From assembly GCA_029547705.1 (NCBI GenBank), contig JAKPOU010000017.1, forward strand, positions 144,703 through 208,702: DNA of 64,000 bases. Direction: 5' to 3'. Source of the DNA: Bacteroidota bacterium. Lineage in GTDB: Bacteria; Bacteroidota; Bacteroidia; Bacteroidales; VadinHA17. The notes beneath the pieces were generated by a model. That model was not told where the DNA came from. It saw only the letters and a list, made by a program, of their open reading frames with translations, and did not search any database. Of the stretch, positions 28,292 to 37,453 are shown in pieces (positions within the stretch are counted from its first letter, which is position 1; the number at the start of each line of letters is the position of its first letter). The translations under genes were made by a program, and so were the position numbers.

Positions 28292-28866
28292 TGCTCCGTA
28301 TTGACGATACACTATTCAGCCTCGACATATTAACCAGAAAGTTTGCCTGCAATCTCCTGCACTGCAGGGGTATATGCTGCAGGGAAGGCGATTCCGGGGC
28401 CCCGCTGCTGGAAGAAGAAGTTGAAATCCTCGAAAATATATGGCCTGATGTAAGGCCTTTTCTCCGGCCGGAGGGAATAAATGCCGTAACTGAACAGGGA
28501 ACAAGTCTCAAAGACTGGGAAAATGACCATGTCACGCCCCTGATAGATAATCTTGACTGTGCCTATTCCGTATTAGGCGATGATGACATACTGATGTGCG
28601 GAATTGAAAAAGCCTGGACAGAAGGCAAAATAAATTTCAGAAAACCACTGTCATGCCATTTGTTTCCTGTCCGCATAAAGAATTATACCGGTTTCACAGC
28701 CCTGAATTATGAGGAATGGCCGGCCTGTTCAGGCGGAAGGGAAAAAGGCAGAAAGGAAGGAATATATTTGTATGAATTTCTGAAAGAGCCACTTATAAGG
28801 GCGCTGGGGAAGGAAAAGTATGAGAAACTGCTTGCTGCTGCCAGAGAACTCCGGAAAGAATCCTGA
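28291..28866 (+). CDS. DUF3109 family cysteine-rich protein
   Basis: 191 aa cytoplasmic-looking protein with a conserved cysteine set: CNLLHCRGICC and GDSGAPLLEEE near the N-terminus, then ILMCGIEKAW, LSCHLFPVRI and WPACSGGR. This is the pattern of the DUF3109 family, common in Bacteroidota and suspected to bind a metal or cluster because of the cysteines; no function is known to me. Translationally coupled to gpmI by the TGATG overlap. Confidence 0.88.
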   Translation: MLRIDDTLFSLDILTRKFACNLLHCRGICCREGDSGAPLLEEEVEILENIWPDVRPFLRPEGINAVTEQGTSLKDWENDHVTPLIDNLDCAYSVLGDDDILMCGIEKAWTEGKINFRKPLSCHLFPVRIKNYTGFTALNYEEWPACSGGREKGRKEGIYLYEFLKEPLIRALGKEKYEKLLAAARELRKES

Positions 28867-28890
28867 ATCATACCAAATGTTATATATATT

Positions 28891-28909
28891 AAAAATGCAA
28901 AGCATTTTT
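28891..28909 (+). terminator. Intrinsic terminator after gpmI-DUF3109
   Basis: AAAAATGC and GCATTTTT form an 8-bp stem with a 3-nt loop, with a further ACATTTTTTA T-tract downstream. It closes the gpmI operon ahead of the SusC promoter. Confidence 0.6.
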
Positions 28910-28973
28910 AACATTTTTTAATACTTAAAAACTGCGATTTTGATTGATATTTAAAAAATTACTGTTGCTATTC

Positions 28974-29002
28974 TTGAAAAAAAGAAAAAACAAGTATATT
29001 TG
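28974..29002 (+). promoter_or_regulatory. Promoter of the SusC/SusD locus
   Basis: A TTG at 28974-28976, an 18-bp spacer and TATATTTG at 28995-29002 match the Bacteroidota -33/-7 promoter. The expected start of transcription is near 29009, leaving about 28 nt of leader before the SusC ATG. Confidence 0.65.
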
Positions 29003-29036
29003 TGCCCTATGTTCAAAACCTAAAACTGAATTAGTT

Positions 29037-32000
29037 ATGAAGAGACTATTACTGATGATTATTTTGTGTGTGTTTGCAGGAACTTCCGTTCTGTTGGCAC
29101 AGGCAAGAGTGATTACAGGTACAGTTACTTCTTCCGTAGAAGGAGAGGGACCGATTCCCGGAGTATCCGTCACAGTTGTGGGAACCACACTGGGGACCTA
29201 TACTGATCTGGGAGGGAATTATACCCTGAGTGTGCCTGCAAATGCAAGATTTTTAAGCTTCTCGTTTATCGGGATGAAGACGCAGGATGTGGAAATTGCC
29301 GGCAGAAGCGTTATTAATGTAGTGCTGGATCAGGACCTTCTTAACCTTGACGAGGTTATCGTCACAGGTGTTGCCGCCGGTACTCCCAAGAAGAAGCTTG
29401 CTGTATCGGTTGAGCGTGTTGATGAAAACAAGATCAAGGAAGTTTATGCAGGATCAGCCTCTTCCGCCCTGCAGGGCAAGGTTGCCGGTCTTACAGTGAT
29501 CAGCTCCACCGGGGAACCGGGCAGTGCAGCCACCATCCTTGTCCGCGGTGCCACCCAGATCACCGGATCACAGGCCCCCCTCATCATTCTGGACGGAGCC
29601 ATCATGGAAGGTACGCTCGGTGACATCAATGTCGACGATATTGAATCAATAGAAGTCGTAAAGGGTGCTTCTGCATCTGCTCTTTACGGTTCACGTGCAG
29701 GAAACGGCGTTATTGCCGTTACCACACGCAGGGGCAATCTCCTCACCGAGGGCAAATCTGAAATCATCGTCAGGAACGAATACGGTTACAATTCACTGGC
29801 AAAAAAATATAATCTTGCCACCCATCACCAGTATCAGCTTCAGGATGATCAGGCCTCATTCCCCTATACCAGATACAGGGGAGTGACTTATCCTGCCAAT
29901 TATCCTGGATTTGGCGATGAAGGCGTTACAGGATCCCGGATCATCAAGGCTGATCAGTACCTCGATAATCCATATGCCCGCCTCTATGACCACGAAAGTG
30001 AGGTGTTCCCCGGCAGCGGATTCTATACAAACTATATTTCAGCCGGATCAAACCTGGGCAAGACCAACTTCCTTATTTCTTTTGAAAATAACCGGCAGGC
30101 AGGACTTGTTACAGAAACTGACGGATACAAAAGAAACAGCTTCAGGGTGAACGTTGACCACAGGCTGACTCCCAAACTCCTGATATCGGCTTCAAATCTT
30201 TATGTGAAGTCATCGACACAGGATCCCGGAGGAGCCAACTATTATAACGGAGGTGTGTTCTTCAATACTCTTCTTATTGAACCCGATGTGAATCTGAAAT
30301 CAGAAAACCCTGACGGACAGCCATATCTTTTCGTACCTAACAAATGGCAGGAAGAGCAGGAAAACCCTATTTACAATCTTTGGAAAGTCGAAGATCTTAC
30401 AAAACGTAACAGGATACTCGGAACATATAATGCCAGGTACAATATTTCCCCGGCAATAAATGTTGAAGGGAAATATGCCTTTGAATACTCCGTCGGAGAC
30501 TATTCAAGTTATGAGCCTTATGATACATGGGAACGTGGCGGATCAGGACCCACATATTCCCTGGGTACCTATTACAGAAGAGGTACAAACAGTTTCTCCC
30601 AGAATTTCCAGACTACGGTAAATTTCAATCAGAAGTTCGGAGATTTCAATACAAGGGCAAAACTGAGTTATCTGTTTGAAAAGCAGGAATACAAGAGCCA
30701 TTCAGCCAGAGGCTATGATTTCAGTCTGGGCGGCGTTCCCTCCTTTGATGCCATTGCAGGGAATAAGTCCATTACAAGCTACCAGGATGAGATTCTTGCA
30801 AAAAACTATTTCGCCATCCTTTATCTTGACTATAAGGACAAGTATATTTTTGACGGTATGTACCGCTATGACGGATCATCCCTTTTCGGTTCCGAAGCAA
30901 GATGGAATCCCTACTACAGGCTTTCCGCGGCATGGAGGCTAACCGAAGATATTCACATTCCCAATGTTCAGGAATTAAAGCTGAGAGCTGCATACGGAAC
31001 AGCAGGTCAGAGACCCGGATTTGCCGATCAGTATGAAGTTATGGCTATCAGTGGCGGTCTTACGCAAAAATCACAGCTGGGAAATATGCATCTCAAGCCT
31101 TCTCTTTCAAAGGAATGGGAACTGGGATTAAATTTCGACTTCCTCAACAGGTTCAGTTTTGAGGTAATAAGATCGATTACAAATACCTCTGATCAGATAC
31201 TTGCCGTTCCGCTTGCAGTCCAGTACGGAGGATGGCCCAGCCAGGTGCAGAATGCAGGGTCGCTTAATTCAAAGGTATGGGAGGCCTCATTCAATGCTGC
31301 AGTTGTAAGAAAAACAAATTTCACCTATAATGCCGGATTTATCTTTGACAGGATCAGGACCAAGATTACTGAACTGACCGTTCCGCCTTTCCAGACCGGT
31401 CCTCAGGGACAGGAAGCCGACAAATGCTTCTATATCCGTGAAGGAGAAGTATTCGGTGCAATGTATGGATATAAGTTCCTTACCTCACTCGAGGAGATGA
31501 GGCAACAGCTCGGAGCTGATGATAACATCGACAATTATGTTCTCAACAGCGACGGCTTTGTCATTCGCAAAGGAACAGAGGGAACAACGGAAGAAAAGCC
31601 GATAAAGAAACTCGATGAGGAAGGTGCACTGTGGTATGGCAAAACAGGAGACTCTAATCCCAAATTCAAGATGGCAATGACCAATAACTTAAGCTATAAG
31701 GGTATAGGTCTTTATGCACTTCTCGAATGGAAAAACGGAGGAGACATATACAATAAGTCGGCACAGTGGCTTACCAGGGATGACAGGCACGGAATGATGG
31801 ATCAGTCCGGCAAGCCTGATTATCTGAAAAAGACCCTGAGTTATTACAAGACCTTTTATGATGTCAACGATTTCAACGATTTCTGGGTTGAGGACGGAAG
31901 CTACCTGAAACTGAGGGAAGTGTCGCTTTCCTACACAATTCCGGCTTCGGCACTCAACAATTTTGCCAACGGATACATCAAAGGAATTAAAGTGGCAGTA

Positions 32001-32147
32001 TTGGGCAAGAACCTCTGGACCCTCACCAACTATTCAGGATATGATCCGGAGGTAGCAACCACTGATGGTACCCAGTATTTTGCATATGATTTCATGGGAT
32101 ATCCGAACTACAGGTCGTTCGCTGCATCACTTGAAATAAAGTTCTAA
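29037..32147 (+). CDS. SusC/RagA-family TonB-dependent outer membrane transporter
   Basis: Imports an oligomeric nutrient across the outer membrane with the SusD partner encoded next. 1036 aa from ATG 29037 (MKRLLLMIILCVFAG, a signal peptide ending in LLAQA); the in-frame TTG upstream lies before the promoter. After it come the carboxypeptidase-like N-terminal domain (TVTSSVEGEGPIPGVSV), the LDEVIVTG TonB-box-like segment, the plug with GKVAGLTVISSTGEPGSA and DDIESIEVVKGASASALYG, and a long barrel ending RSFAASLEIKF. The ligand cannot be named: no glycoside hydrolase, protease or ECF sigma/anti-sigma pair lies nearby. Confidence 0.95.
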   Translation: MKRLLLMIILCVFAGTSVLLAQARVITGTVTSSVEGEGPIPGVSVTVVGTTLGTYTDLGGNYTLSVPANARFLSFSFIGMKTQDVEIAGRSVINVVLDQDLLNLDEVIVTGVAAGTPKKKLAVSVERVDENKIKEVYAGSASSALQGKVAGLTVISSTGEPGSAATILVRGATQITGSQAPLIILDGAIMEGTLGDINVDDIESIEVVKGASASALYGSRAGNGVIAVTTRRGNLLTEGKSEIIVRNEYGYNSLAKKYNLATHHQYQLQDDQASFPYTRYRGVTYPANYPGFGDEGVTGSRIIKADQYLDNPYARLYDHESEVFPGSGFYTNYISAGSNLGKTNFLISFENNRQAGLVTETDGYKRNSFRVNVDHRLTPKLLISASNLYVKSSTQDPGGANYYNGGVFFNTLLIEPDVNLKSENPDGQPYLFVPNKWQEEQENPIYNLWKVEDLTKRNRILGTYNARYNISPAINVEGKYAFEYSVGDYSSYEPYDTWERGGSGPTYSLGTYYRRGTNSFSQNFQTTVNFNQKFGDFNTRAKLSYLFEKQEYKSHSARGYDFSLGGVPSFDAIAGNKSITSYQDEILAKNYFAILYLDYKDKYIFDGMYRYDGSSLFGSEARWNPYYRLSAAWRLTEDIHIPNVQELKLRAAYGTAGQRPGFADQYEVMAISGGLTQKSQLGNMHLKPSLSKEWELGLNFDFLNRFSFEVIRSITNTSDQILAVPLAVQYGGWPSQVQNAGSLNSKVWEASFNAAVVRKTNFTYNAGFIFDRIRTKITELTVPPFQTGPQGQEADKCFYIREGEVFGAMYGYKFLTSLEEMRQQLGADDNIDNYVLNSDGFVIRKGTEGTTEEKPIKKLDEEGALWYGKTGDSNPKFKMAMTNNLSYKGIGLYALLEWKNGGDIYNKSAQWLTRDDRHGMMDQSGKPDYLKKTLSYYKTFYDVNDFNDFWVEDGSYLKLREVSLSYTIPASALNNFANGYIKGIKVAVLGKNLWTLTNYSGYDPEVATTDGTQYFAYDFMGYPNYRSFAASLEIKF

Positions 32148-32166
32148 CATCCAGAATATTACGATT

Positions 32167-33660
32167 ATGAAAACATATAAATATTTTTTATTGCTTATTG
32201 TCACGGCTGCATTCCTTGTAACGGGATGTGAAAGCCTGGAAGTAAAGAATCTGAATGATCCGGATTTTGCCACTGCATTCTCAAAGCCTTCCGATGTGAA
32301 GGGTGTGGCCGGCGGACTTATAAATACCTGGTTCATCAACACACAGGAATATACAGGGCCGGCCCTGGCACTGTGGGTGGGTGCTGATGCAGGTACCTGC
32401 TCACATGGTAACATGGCCATGTGGGATTTCAGCAAGGAACCCAGGATCGCGTGGGACAATACACCCTCTTACGCGTATGCTGCCGTGACTGAGAATTTCT
32501 ACAAGAAAATGTATTCCCTGCTGGCTTCCTCCAATGAAATTCTTGGAAAAGTAGTAAATGAAGGCATGAAAATAGAAGGGGACGGCGGAAAAGACGAAAC
32601 ACCCATGGTAAAGGCAATGGCCTACCTGGGTCAGGGCCTTGCCCTTGGTTATGTCGGGCTGTTCTTTGACAAGGGCTTTATCACCACGGAAGAAACAGAT
32701 CTTTCGCTGGAAATAGAGCACTCTCCCTACGGTGATCTTATCACTGCAGCGCTTGCAGGCCTTGACAAATGCATTACCATCTGTGAAAGCAGCACCTTCA
32801 CGCTTCCCGGACCGTGGATACCTGGCAAGACCTATACCCAGAAGGAAATCGGGGAACTGGCCAATTCCATGGCAGCAAGATTCCTTTCCTATGCCCCGCG
32901 GAACAAGGAGGAAAATGAAGCAGTAAACTGGGGAAAAGTATTGTCATATGCCAATAAAGGTCTTACATATGATTTCGCCCCGAAGATGGATGATGTTAAC
33001 TGGTATGATCTCTATCACACCTATGCAAACTACCAGGGCTGGGGCAGGGTTGACATGAGGATAGCCCACATGATGGATCCGGATATGCCGGCTCAATGGG
33101 TAGGTGCCGACCAGTATGATCATCTTCCGGCTCCCAAAACCTCACATGTGGACGGTGTTGATGACCGTATCTTCACAGATTTCGAATATCTCTCATCCAA
33201 TACTTTCAGGGTGGAAAGAGGTTACTATCATTTTTCCTGCTACAGGTATAGCAGACATGATGACTACCTGGCAACATGGATTACTCCTTCACCCGCTTTC
33301 AGAAAGGCTGAAAATGATCTGCTCAAGGCAGAAGCCATGATGCACCAGAATAATTTTGACGGTGCAGCTCAGATTATCAATGCCGGAGAAAGAATTACCA
33401 GGGGAGCGCTTCCGCCCATAGCAGCCAATGCTGCCGAGGTTAAGGATGCAATCTTCCATGAAAGGAATATTGAACTTTTCAACAGCGGAATGGGGATTGA
33501 GTTCTGTACCATGCGCAAGGATGACAAGCTCCAGAAGGGTACCCCCCTCCATTTCCCGATTCCCGGTCAGCAGCTTGAGGTCAACCTGATGGAGCCCTAT
33601 TCCTTTGGAGCAACCAAGGGCGTTGCAGGAAAGGATTATTCAAACGGAGGATGGTTCTAG
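32167..33660 (+). CDS. SusD/RagB-family surface lipoprotein
   Basis: Ligand-binding lid of the SusC transporter encoded 19 bp upstream. 497 aa. Lipoprotein signal MKTYKYFLLLIVTAAFLVTGC with the acylated Cys21 followed by ESLEVKNLNDPD, a common SusD start. The helical TPR-like body (SSNEILGKVVNEGM, AMAYLGQGLALGYVGLFF) and the C-terminal RNIELFNSGMGIEF segment near the end are recognizable. It is a divergent SusD; the ligand is unknown. Confidence 0.9.
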   Translation: MKTYKYFLLLIVTAAFLVTGCESLEVKNLNDPDFATAFSKPSDVKGVAGGLINTWFINTQEYTGPALALWVGADAGTCSHGNMAMWDFSKEPRIAWDNTPSYAYAAVTENFYKKMYSLLASSNEILGKVVNEGMKIEGDGGKDETPMVKAMAYLGQGLALGYVGLFFDKGFITTEETDLSLEIEHSPYGDLITAALAGLDKCITICESSTFTLPGPWIPGKTYTQKEIGELANSMAARFLSYAPRNKEENEAVNWGKVLSYANKGLTYDFAPKMDDVNWYDLYHTYANYQGWGRVDMRIAHMMDPDMPAQWVGADQYDHLPAPKTSHVDGVDDRIFTDFEYLSSNTFRVERGYYHFSCYRYSRHDDYLATWITPSPAFRKAENDLLKAEAMMHQNNFDGAAQIINAGERITRGALPPIAANAAEVKDAIFHERNIELFNSGMGIEFCTMRKDDKLQKGTPLHFPIPGQQLEVNLMEPYSFGATKGVAGKDYSNGGWF

Positions 33661-33694
33661 CATTTAACAATACAGCCAATAAATTCAGGATAGT

Positions 33695-33734
33695 GGAAAC
33701 CTGTACGGGATGAAGCATCGGTATGCAGGTTTCC
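33695..33734. repeat. Long intercistronic hairpin between the SusD gene and the lipoprotein gene
   Basis: Perfect 9-bp arms GGAAACCTG and CAGGTTTCC enclose further pairing (TAC/GTA and GATG/CATC around a 3-nt loop). No T-tract follows, so it is more likely an mRNA-stabilizing or processing hairpin that sets the SusCD to lipoprotein ratio than a terminator. Confidence 0.55.
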
Positions 33735-33766
33735 ATCACCTTATGAAAACTAAAATAATTCCACAA

Positions 33767-34597
33767 ATGAAAAATAAAATATTGATCAGGTTATTTTCAC
33801 TCATGGCTATAATATCGGTTATGGCTGCCTGTGAAAAGAGTCCCATTGAAAAAGCCCAGGACGCCTATGATGCAACAAAGGTGGTTCCGGTTGTTCTTGG
33901 TTTTAAAAAAGGACCTGTAAAAGTGCTGCAGACTTTCAGTTATGAATATGAGGTCAGTTACTACCGTGCCGGTTCAACCTGGAGCTGGAGTGCCGTTGAT
34001 GCCACCATCTCTTCAGTAACTCCCGACACCAGGGGAGTAAATGTCCTTTTTGACAAACTCCCGGCAAGCGGCAAGGCACAGATTAAGGTCGTCGAAACAA
34101 CATCAGGCGGTGTCAAGTCACCCGAGAAAGTCATTGAAGTTACTGTCAGCCCCTTCTGTCCGCTTCCGGTAAGCGGCTTTGTCGGCACCTGGACAGGCAA
34201 GGACGTGGCCGATGATTTTGAATACAGTGTTACGGTTACTGCCAGTCTGAGTGACGGGAAAATATTGCTTGAAGGTTTCGGTACTGACATTATTGAAGAA
34301 GAGGCTTTCTGGAACGAAGCGGTTGTAGAAGGCGGAACCTGCCTTGTGACAATTAATCCGGATGGCACTCTTGTTATACCGGAACAGTTCTTCCTTGACA
34401 CTGATGAAACGGAAGGATATAAAATAAAGGGAGAAGGGACATGGGATAATTGCGGACCAAAACCTACACTTGAAATTAAATATGATATCTGGTATCCGGA
34501 TCCTGATGACAATTTCTGGATAGCAGATGAATATTTCGGTGAACCTCTTACCCTTACCCTTACCCTGGCCGGCGATGATGACGGCAACGGCGGGTGA
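33767..34597 (+). CDS. Lipoprotein of the SusC/SusD locus with PKD-like and C-terminal beta domain
   Basis: 276 aa. Lipoprotein signal MKNKILIRLFSLMAIISVMAAC, then EKSPIEKAQ; the ATG at 33767 is chosen because it gives a normal-length lipoprotein signal. Residues 50-130 form a beta-sandwich of PKD type (TFSYEYEVSYYRAGSTWSWSAV). Residues 130-260 (VGTWTGKDVADDFEYSVTVTASL) look like a second, lipocalin-like or SusE/SusF-like beta domain. It is probably a third surface lipoprotein helping SusCD capture its ligand. No close family name recognized. Confidence 0.65.
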   Translation: MKNKILIRLFSLMAIISVMAACEKSPIEKAQDAYDATKVVPVVLGFKKGPVKVLQTFSYEYEVSYYRAGSTWSWSAVDATISSVTPDTRGVNVLFDKLPASGKAQIKVVETTSGGVKSPEKVIEVTVSPFCPLPVSGFVGTWTGKDVADDFEYSVTVTASLSDGKILLEGFGTDIIEEEAFWNEAVVEGGTCLVTINPDGTLVIPEQFFLDTDETEGYKIKGEGTWDNCGPKPTLEIKYDIWYPDPDDNFWIADEYFGEPLTLTLTLAGDDDGNGG

Positions 34598-34715
34598 TTC
34601 AGCCGGAAACGCCTTTGCACCGGAAGTATCCTGGATCAGGACTTTGATTGACGGATATACGGTTTCCGGTGCAGGGAAGTGCCTGAAGTTTTAACCGAAT
34701 AAAATACAATGATAA

Positions 34716-34757
34716 ACAGCAGGGGGTGTTCCCGTTTCGGGAATACCCCCTGCTGTT
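34716..34757. terminator. Strong bidirectional terminator
   Basis: Arms AACAGCAGGGGGT and ACCCCCTGCTGTT pair perfectly, with inner GTTCCCG/CGGGAAT pairing around a short loop. It lies between the convergent lipoprotein and lptC genes and can stop both transcripts. Confidence 0.75.
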
Positions 34758-34776
34758 CCGGTATGATCATGATATA

Positions 34777-35352
34777 TTATTCTTCCTCTTCCTTCAGGTA
34801 GATTGTGGCCTTGACATTTTTGATCTTCCGTCTTGTCAGTCTGTGGTCGGATTCAAAACCGGTACCCATGACTGTCTGATCCTCACTGGTGATGGTAATA
34901 AACCTGTCGGTATAGATGAGATCCTTTTCCTGGTCCCAGAACAGCTGTTCGGTTTCAAGCTTTTCATTTGCTTCATTGACAACAACAACTGAATCCTTCA
35001 GTTCCCAGAGTTTCTTTTTATCCATATATCTGGCATATTTCGAAAACACTGTTCCGGCCGGTGTGTCGTTCCCTTCAAAAAAGCTCACCCTTATTCCGGA
35101 TCTGAATTCCGAATAAGGCTGTTCAACATTATTGTATGACTCCATGATCTCAAACGACATGATCAGCTGTATTTTTCCGGAATCGGTGAAAACAGTGGTG
35201 GAATTTTTTGCCGTCAGTGAAGGAAGAAGAAGAATATCTGCATTTTTTATTGTATCCAGCTTTCTTTCGCATGCAGAAAATACGGCTGACAGGATCACAA
35301 CTGCGGAAATGACCCCTGAGTGGAGCTTATTTCGGGAAAAAAGGGGAAACAT
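34777..35352 (-). CDS. lptC: LPS export protein LptC-like
   Basis: Periplasmic bridge component that passes lipopolysaccharide from the LptBFG transporter to LptA. 191 aa from the ATG at 35350-35352; an N-terminal hydrophobic anchor (SGVISAVVILSAVFSAC) is followed by the LptC beta-jellyroll, for example ESYNNVEQPYSEFRSGIRV and KLETEQLFWDQEKDLIYTD, a pattern shared with OstA/LptA-type proteins. The FSAC could even be a lipobox. A TTG three codons earlier would lengthen it slightly and overlap the barrel gene's end. It follows an outer membrane protein gene on the same strand. Confidence 0.85.
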   Translation of the reverse strand: MFPLFSRNKLHSGVISAVVILSAVFSACERKLDTIKNADILLLPSLTAKNSTTVFTDSGKIQLIMSFEIMESYNNVEQPYSEFRSGIRVSFFEGNDTPAGTVFSKYARYMDKKKLWELKDSVVVVNEANEKLETEQLFWDQEKDLIYTDRFITITSEDQTVMGTGFESDHRLTRRKIKNVKATIYLKEEEE

Positions 35353-35357
35353 GAAAA

Positions 35358-36641
35358 TCAATCATATTTTCTTTTGAGGAACCAGTAGGGATCATAAAGG
35401 TTGAGGCTGGCACCGATGGTGAAAATATTTTCGGTGTGCATTATTCCTCCCTTTCCGGATCTTTTTGTAAAGTCGAAATAAATGTTTGCTTTCGACAGGG
35501 ATCTTCTCATCGGAATCCCTATTCCTGCCGTGATACCAGCTTCTTTCAGCTGTTCGCCGTTTATGATGAGATAATTATCGTCAAGGTGAGCTCCCATCCT
35601 GTATTCCATTCTTCTGAACAGGCTGAAATTGGAATACTTCTCGGGAATATATTCTACTCCGAAGGAGAGTGACCTGGCATCAGCAAGGTATCCGCGACTT
35701 CCGTGGAGGTTTGACTCCGACCAGTTTGTCATTACGTAATCAACGGCTGCAGTGAATTTATTCTTTTTCCCGAATGACAGTCCCAGACTGAGAGTGCCGG
35801 GAATAAAGGTTTTCGAAGAATCGGCCGACCAGTTGATTGTATCGTTCAGTCCGTAGTAGTTATACCTGTAGGACAGGACTTCGTATCTCGACCTGTAATT
35901 CATTCCCTGACCGAGTGAGGCTCCGGCAATAAGAAAATAATTGTTCTTAAAGGGGAGTTCCGCCTGCAGACCGTAATCGAAATTTATTCCGTTCAGCTCG
36001 AGCTTTTCAGTCAAATCGTTATTGTATGAATTAAAATAGTCGGTAAAAATAAACTGATTTGATCTCCTGATGGATCCGAACAGGATGTTGACATTGACAC
36101 CGGCGGAGAAATATCTGAGCATTTTAACCCCGGTACCTGCAAAAAGTCTGCTTATACCCCCTTTCCCGGAATGATTTTCTGCGTATTCACCGGTAACGGG
36201 GTTGTATCCTGAATCATTTCTGCCGACCTTGCTGGCGATAGAATAATAACCGTTGCTGAAGGATGTTATTCCGAAACCTGCTCCCCAGCCCTTTGCCAGA
36301 GGCAATCCGAGAAGCATGTGGTCAAAATTGACATCGTCGGAACTGTATTTTTCCGAACCGTCGCTTAAAGTGTTTATACCGTAATTAATTCCGAAATCAA
36401 ATACAAATGAATTTGTGTCAATACTGCTGAATGATGCCGGATTTGTATAATAAAGAGTGCTGTTATCCCTGATCGCGGTCCCGGTTCCGCCCATTGCGCG
36501 GCTCCTGAATGATCCGGCGGGCTCCAGTGTGCCCAGATTGAAACGGGCATAGGGAGAGTTAATCATTTTCTGTCCTGACGCGCTAAAAAACGGGGAAGAG
36601 ATTAGGATAATAAAAATAATTGCAGCAAACTTATTTTGCAT
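35358..36641 (-). CDS. FadL/PorV-like outer membrane barrel protein
   Basis: 427 aa. Signal peptide MQNKFAAIIFIILISSPFFSASG, then NSPYARFNLGTLEPAGSFRSRAMGGTGTAIRDNSTLYYTNPASF, the start typical of FadL-like barrels of Bacteroidota. The rest is regular beta strand ending in LYDPYWFLKRKYD. Its 5' end overlaps the coaX-like 3' end by 11 bp. Such genes commonly sit between coaX and lptC in this phylum, suggesting an envelope-biogenesis or lipid-transport role; the ligand is unknown. Confidence 0.75.
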   Translation of the reverse strand: MQNKFAAIIFIILISSPFFSASGQKMINSPYARFNLGTLEPAGSFRSRAMGGTGTAIRDNSTLYYTNPASFSSIDTNSFVFDFGINYGINTLSDGSEKYSSDDVNFDHMLLGLPLAKGWGAGFGITSFSNGYYSIASKVGRNDSGYNPVTGEYAENHSGKGGISRLFAGTGVKMLRYFSAGVNVNILFGSIRRSNQFIFTDYFNSYNNDLTEKLELNGINFDYGLQAELPFKNNYFLIAGASLGQGMNYRSRYEVLSYRYNYYGLNDTINWSADSSKTFIPGTLSLGLSFGKKNKFTAAVDYVMTNWSESNLHGSRGYLADARSLSFGVEYIPEKYSNFSLFRRMEYRMGAHLDDNYLIINGEQLKEAGITAGIGIPMRRSLSKANIYFDFTKRSGKGGIMHTENIFTIGASLNLYDPYWFLKRKYD

Positions 36642-37353
36642 TGTATTCGAGAATATAATTTAATCCGTCCATTACAAGTTCGGGCATGTACCTGGTGCTG
36701 TAACGTATCCTTTTTCCGAGGAGATCTGCGTCCGGACCTGAAATGACAAAAGCGGCTTTTTTATGTTCCTTTTTAAACGTGCGAATATACTCATTTATTT
36801 CATATACGATTCCTGTAATGACTCCTGCCTTAACCGCTTCTGCATCATTTTTCCCGGGAGAAGTATATTCTCCGGGTTCAGAGTCAAAATTTCTCTTTCC
36901 GGTATGTTTTTGCAGCGCCTTGAATCTCATGGACATCCCGGGAGATATATTGGTTCCTTCGTGTTTGCCGGCAGCCAGGAAATCAAATGTCAGAACAGTT
37001 CCGGCACTGATCAGCAGGATTTCCTGCTCGGGAAAATGGGAGCAGGCACCGGCGATTGCTGCTATCCTGCCGGTATCAGGCGTTCCTGCAGTAAAATAAT
37101 GGCTTGTGAAAGGAAGTTTCGATTTGCTGGTAAACAAATGAACAAAAGGGATATCTACACTTATCAGGTCATAGATGTATTCCGGAAGTTCTTTTGAAGA
37201 GTGGATAATCATTTTCTGCAATCTGAAGGGAAGTGCCTTTTCCATTATCTGTTCGCAGCTGAGGTCTTTGGTATGGATGCACCAGATCCTCTCGCTGCCG
37301 TTATACATTGCCAGTCTGTTGTAGGCTTTGCCCAGATCATATATAATATTCAT
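36631..37353 (-). CDS. coaX: Type III pantothenate kinase-like protein with altered active site
   Basis: The CoaX fold is clear: NISPGMSMRFKALQKHTGK, DAEAVKAGVITGIVYEINEYI and FVISGPDADLLG match family positions, and the length of 240 aa is normal. But several catalytic features are changed. The N-terminal phosphate-binding DxGNT is YDLGKAYN, the LGxDR motif is shortened to PDTGRIAAIAG, and the conserved Asp of the DAGT motif (the catalytic base in characterized CoaX) is Ser in LISAGTVLTFDF. So CoA-pathway activity is doubtful; it may be a degenerate or repurposed kinase. It overlaps the barrel gene and follows mfd. Confidence 0.8.
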   Translation of the reverse strand: MNIIYDLGKAYNRLAMYNGSERIWCIHTKDLSCEQIMEKALPFRLQKMIIHSSKELPEYIYDLISVDIPFVHLFTSKSKLPFTSHYFTAGTPDTGRIAAIAGACSHFPEQEILLISAGTVLTFDFLAAGKHEGTNISPGMSMRFKALQKHTGKRNFDSEPGEYTSPGKNDAEAVKAGVITGIVYEINEYIRTFKKEHKKAAFVISGPDADLLGKRIRYSTRYMPELVMDGLNYILEYNAK

Positions 37354-37369
37354 GACTTTAAAATAATTA

Positions 37370-37377
37370 CAAAGTTA
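37370..37377 (-). promoter_or_regulatory. -7 box upstream of the coaX-like gene
   Basis: Read on the minus strand this is TAACTTTG, a match to TAnnTTTG, 16 bp ahead of the ATG. No clear -33 box. It suggests that coaX, the barrel gene and lptC can be transcribed apart from mfd. Confidence 0.4.
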
Positions 37378-37453
37378 GGAAATATAAAATAATTGTCCAG
37401 AGTGCCGTAAATCAATAGGACCTGGCAGGAATTATCAGGGCCGAAACAGTTTC

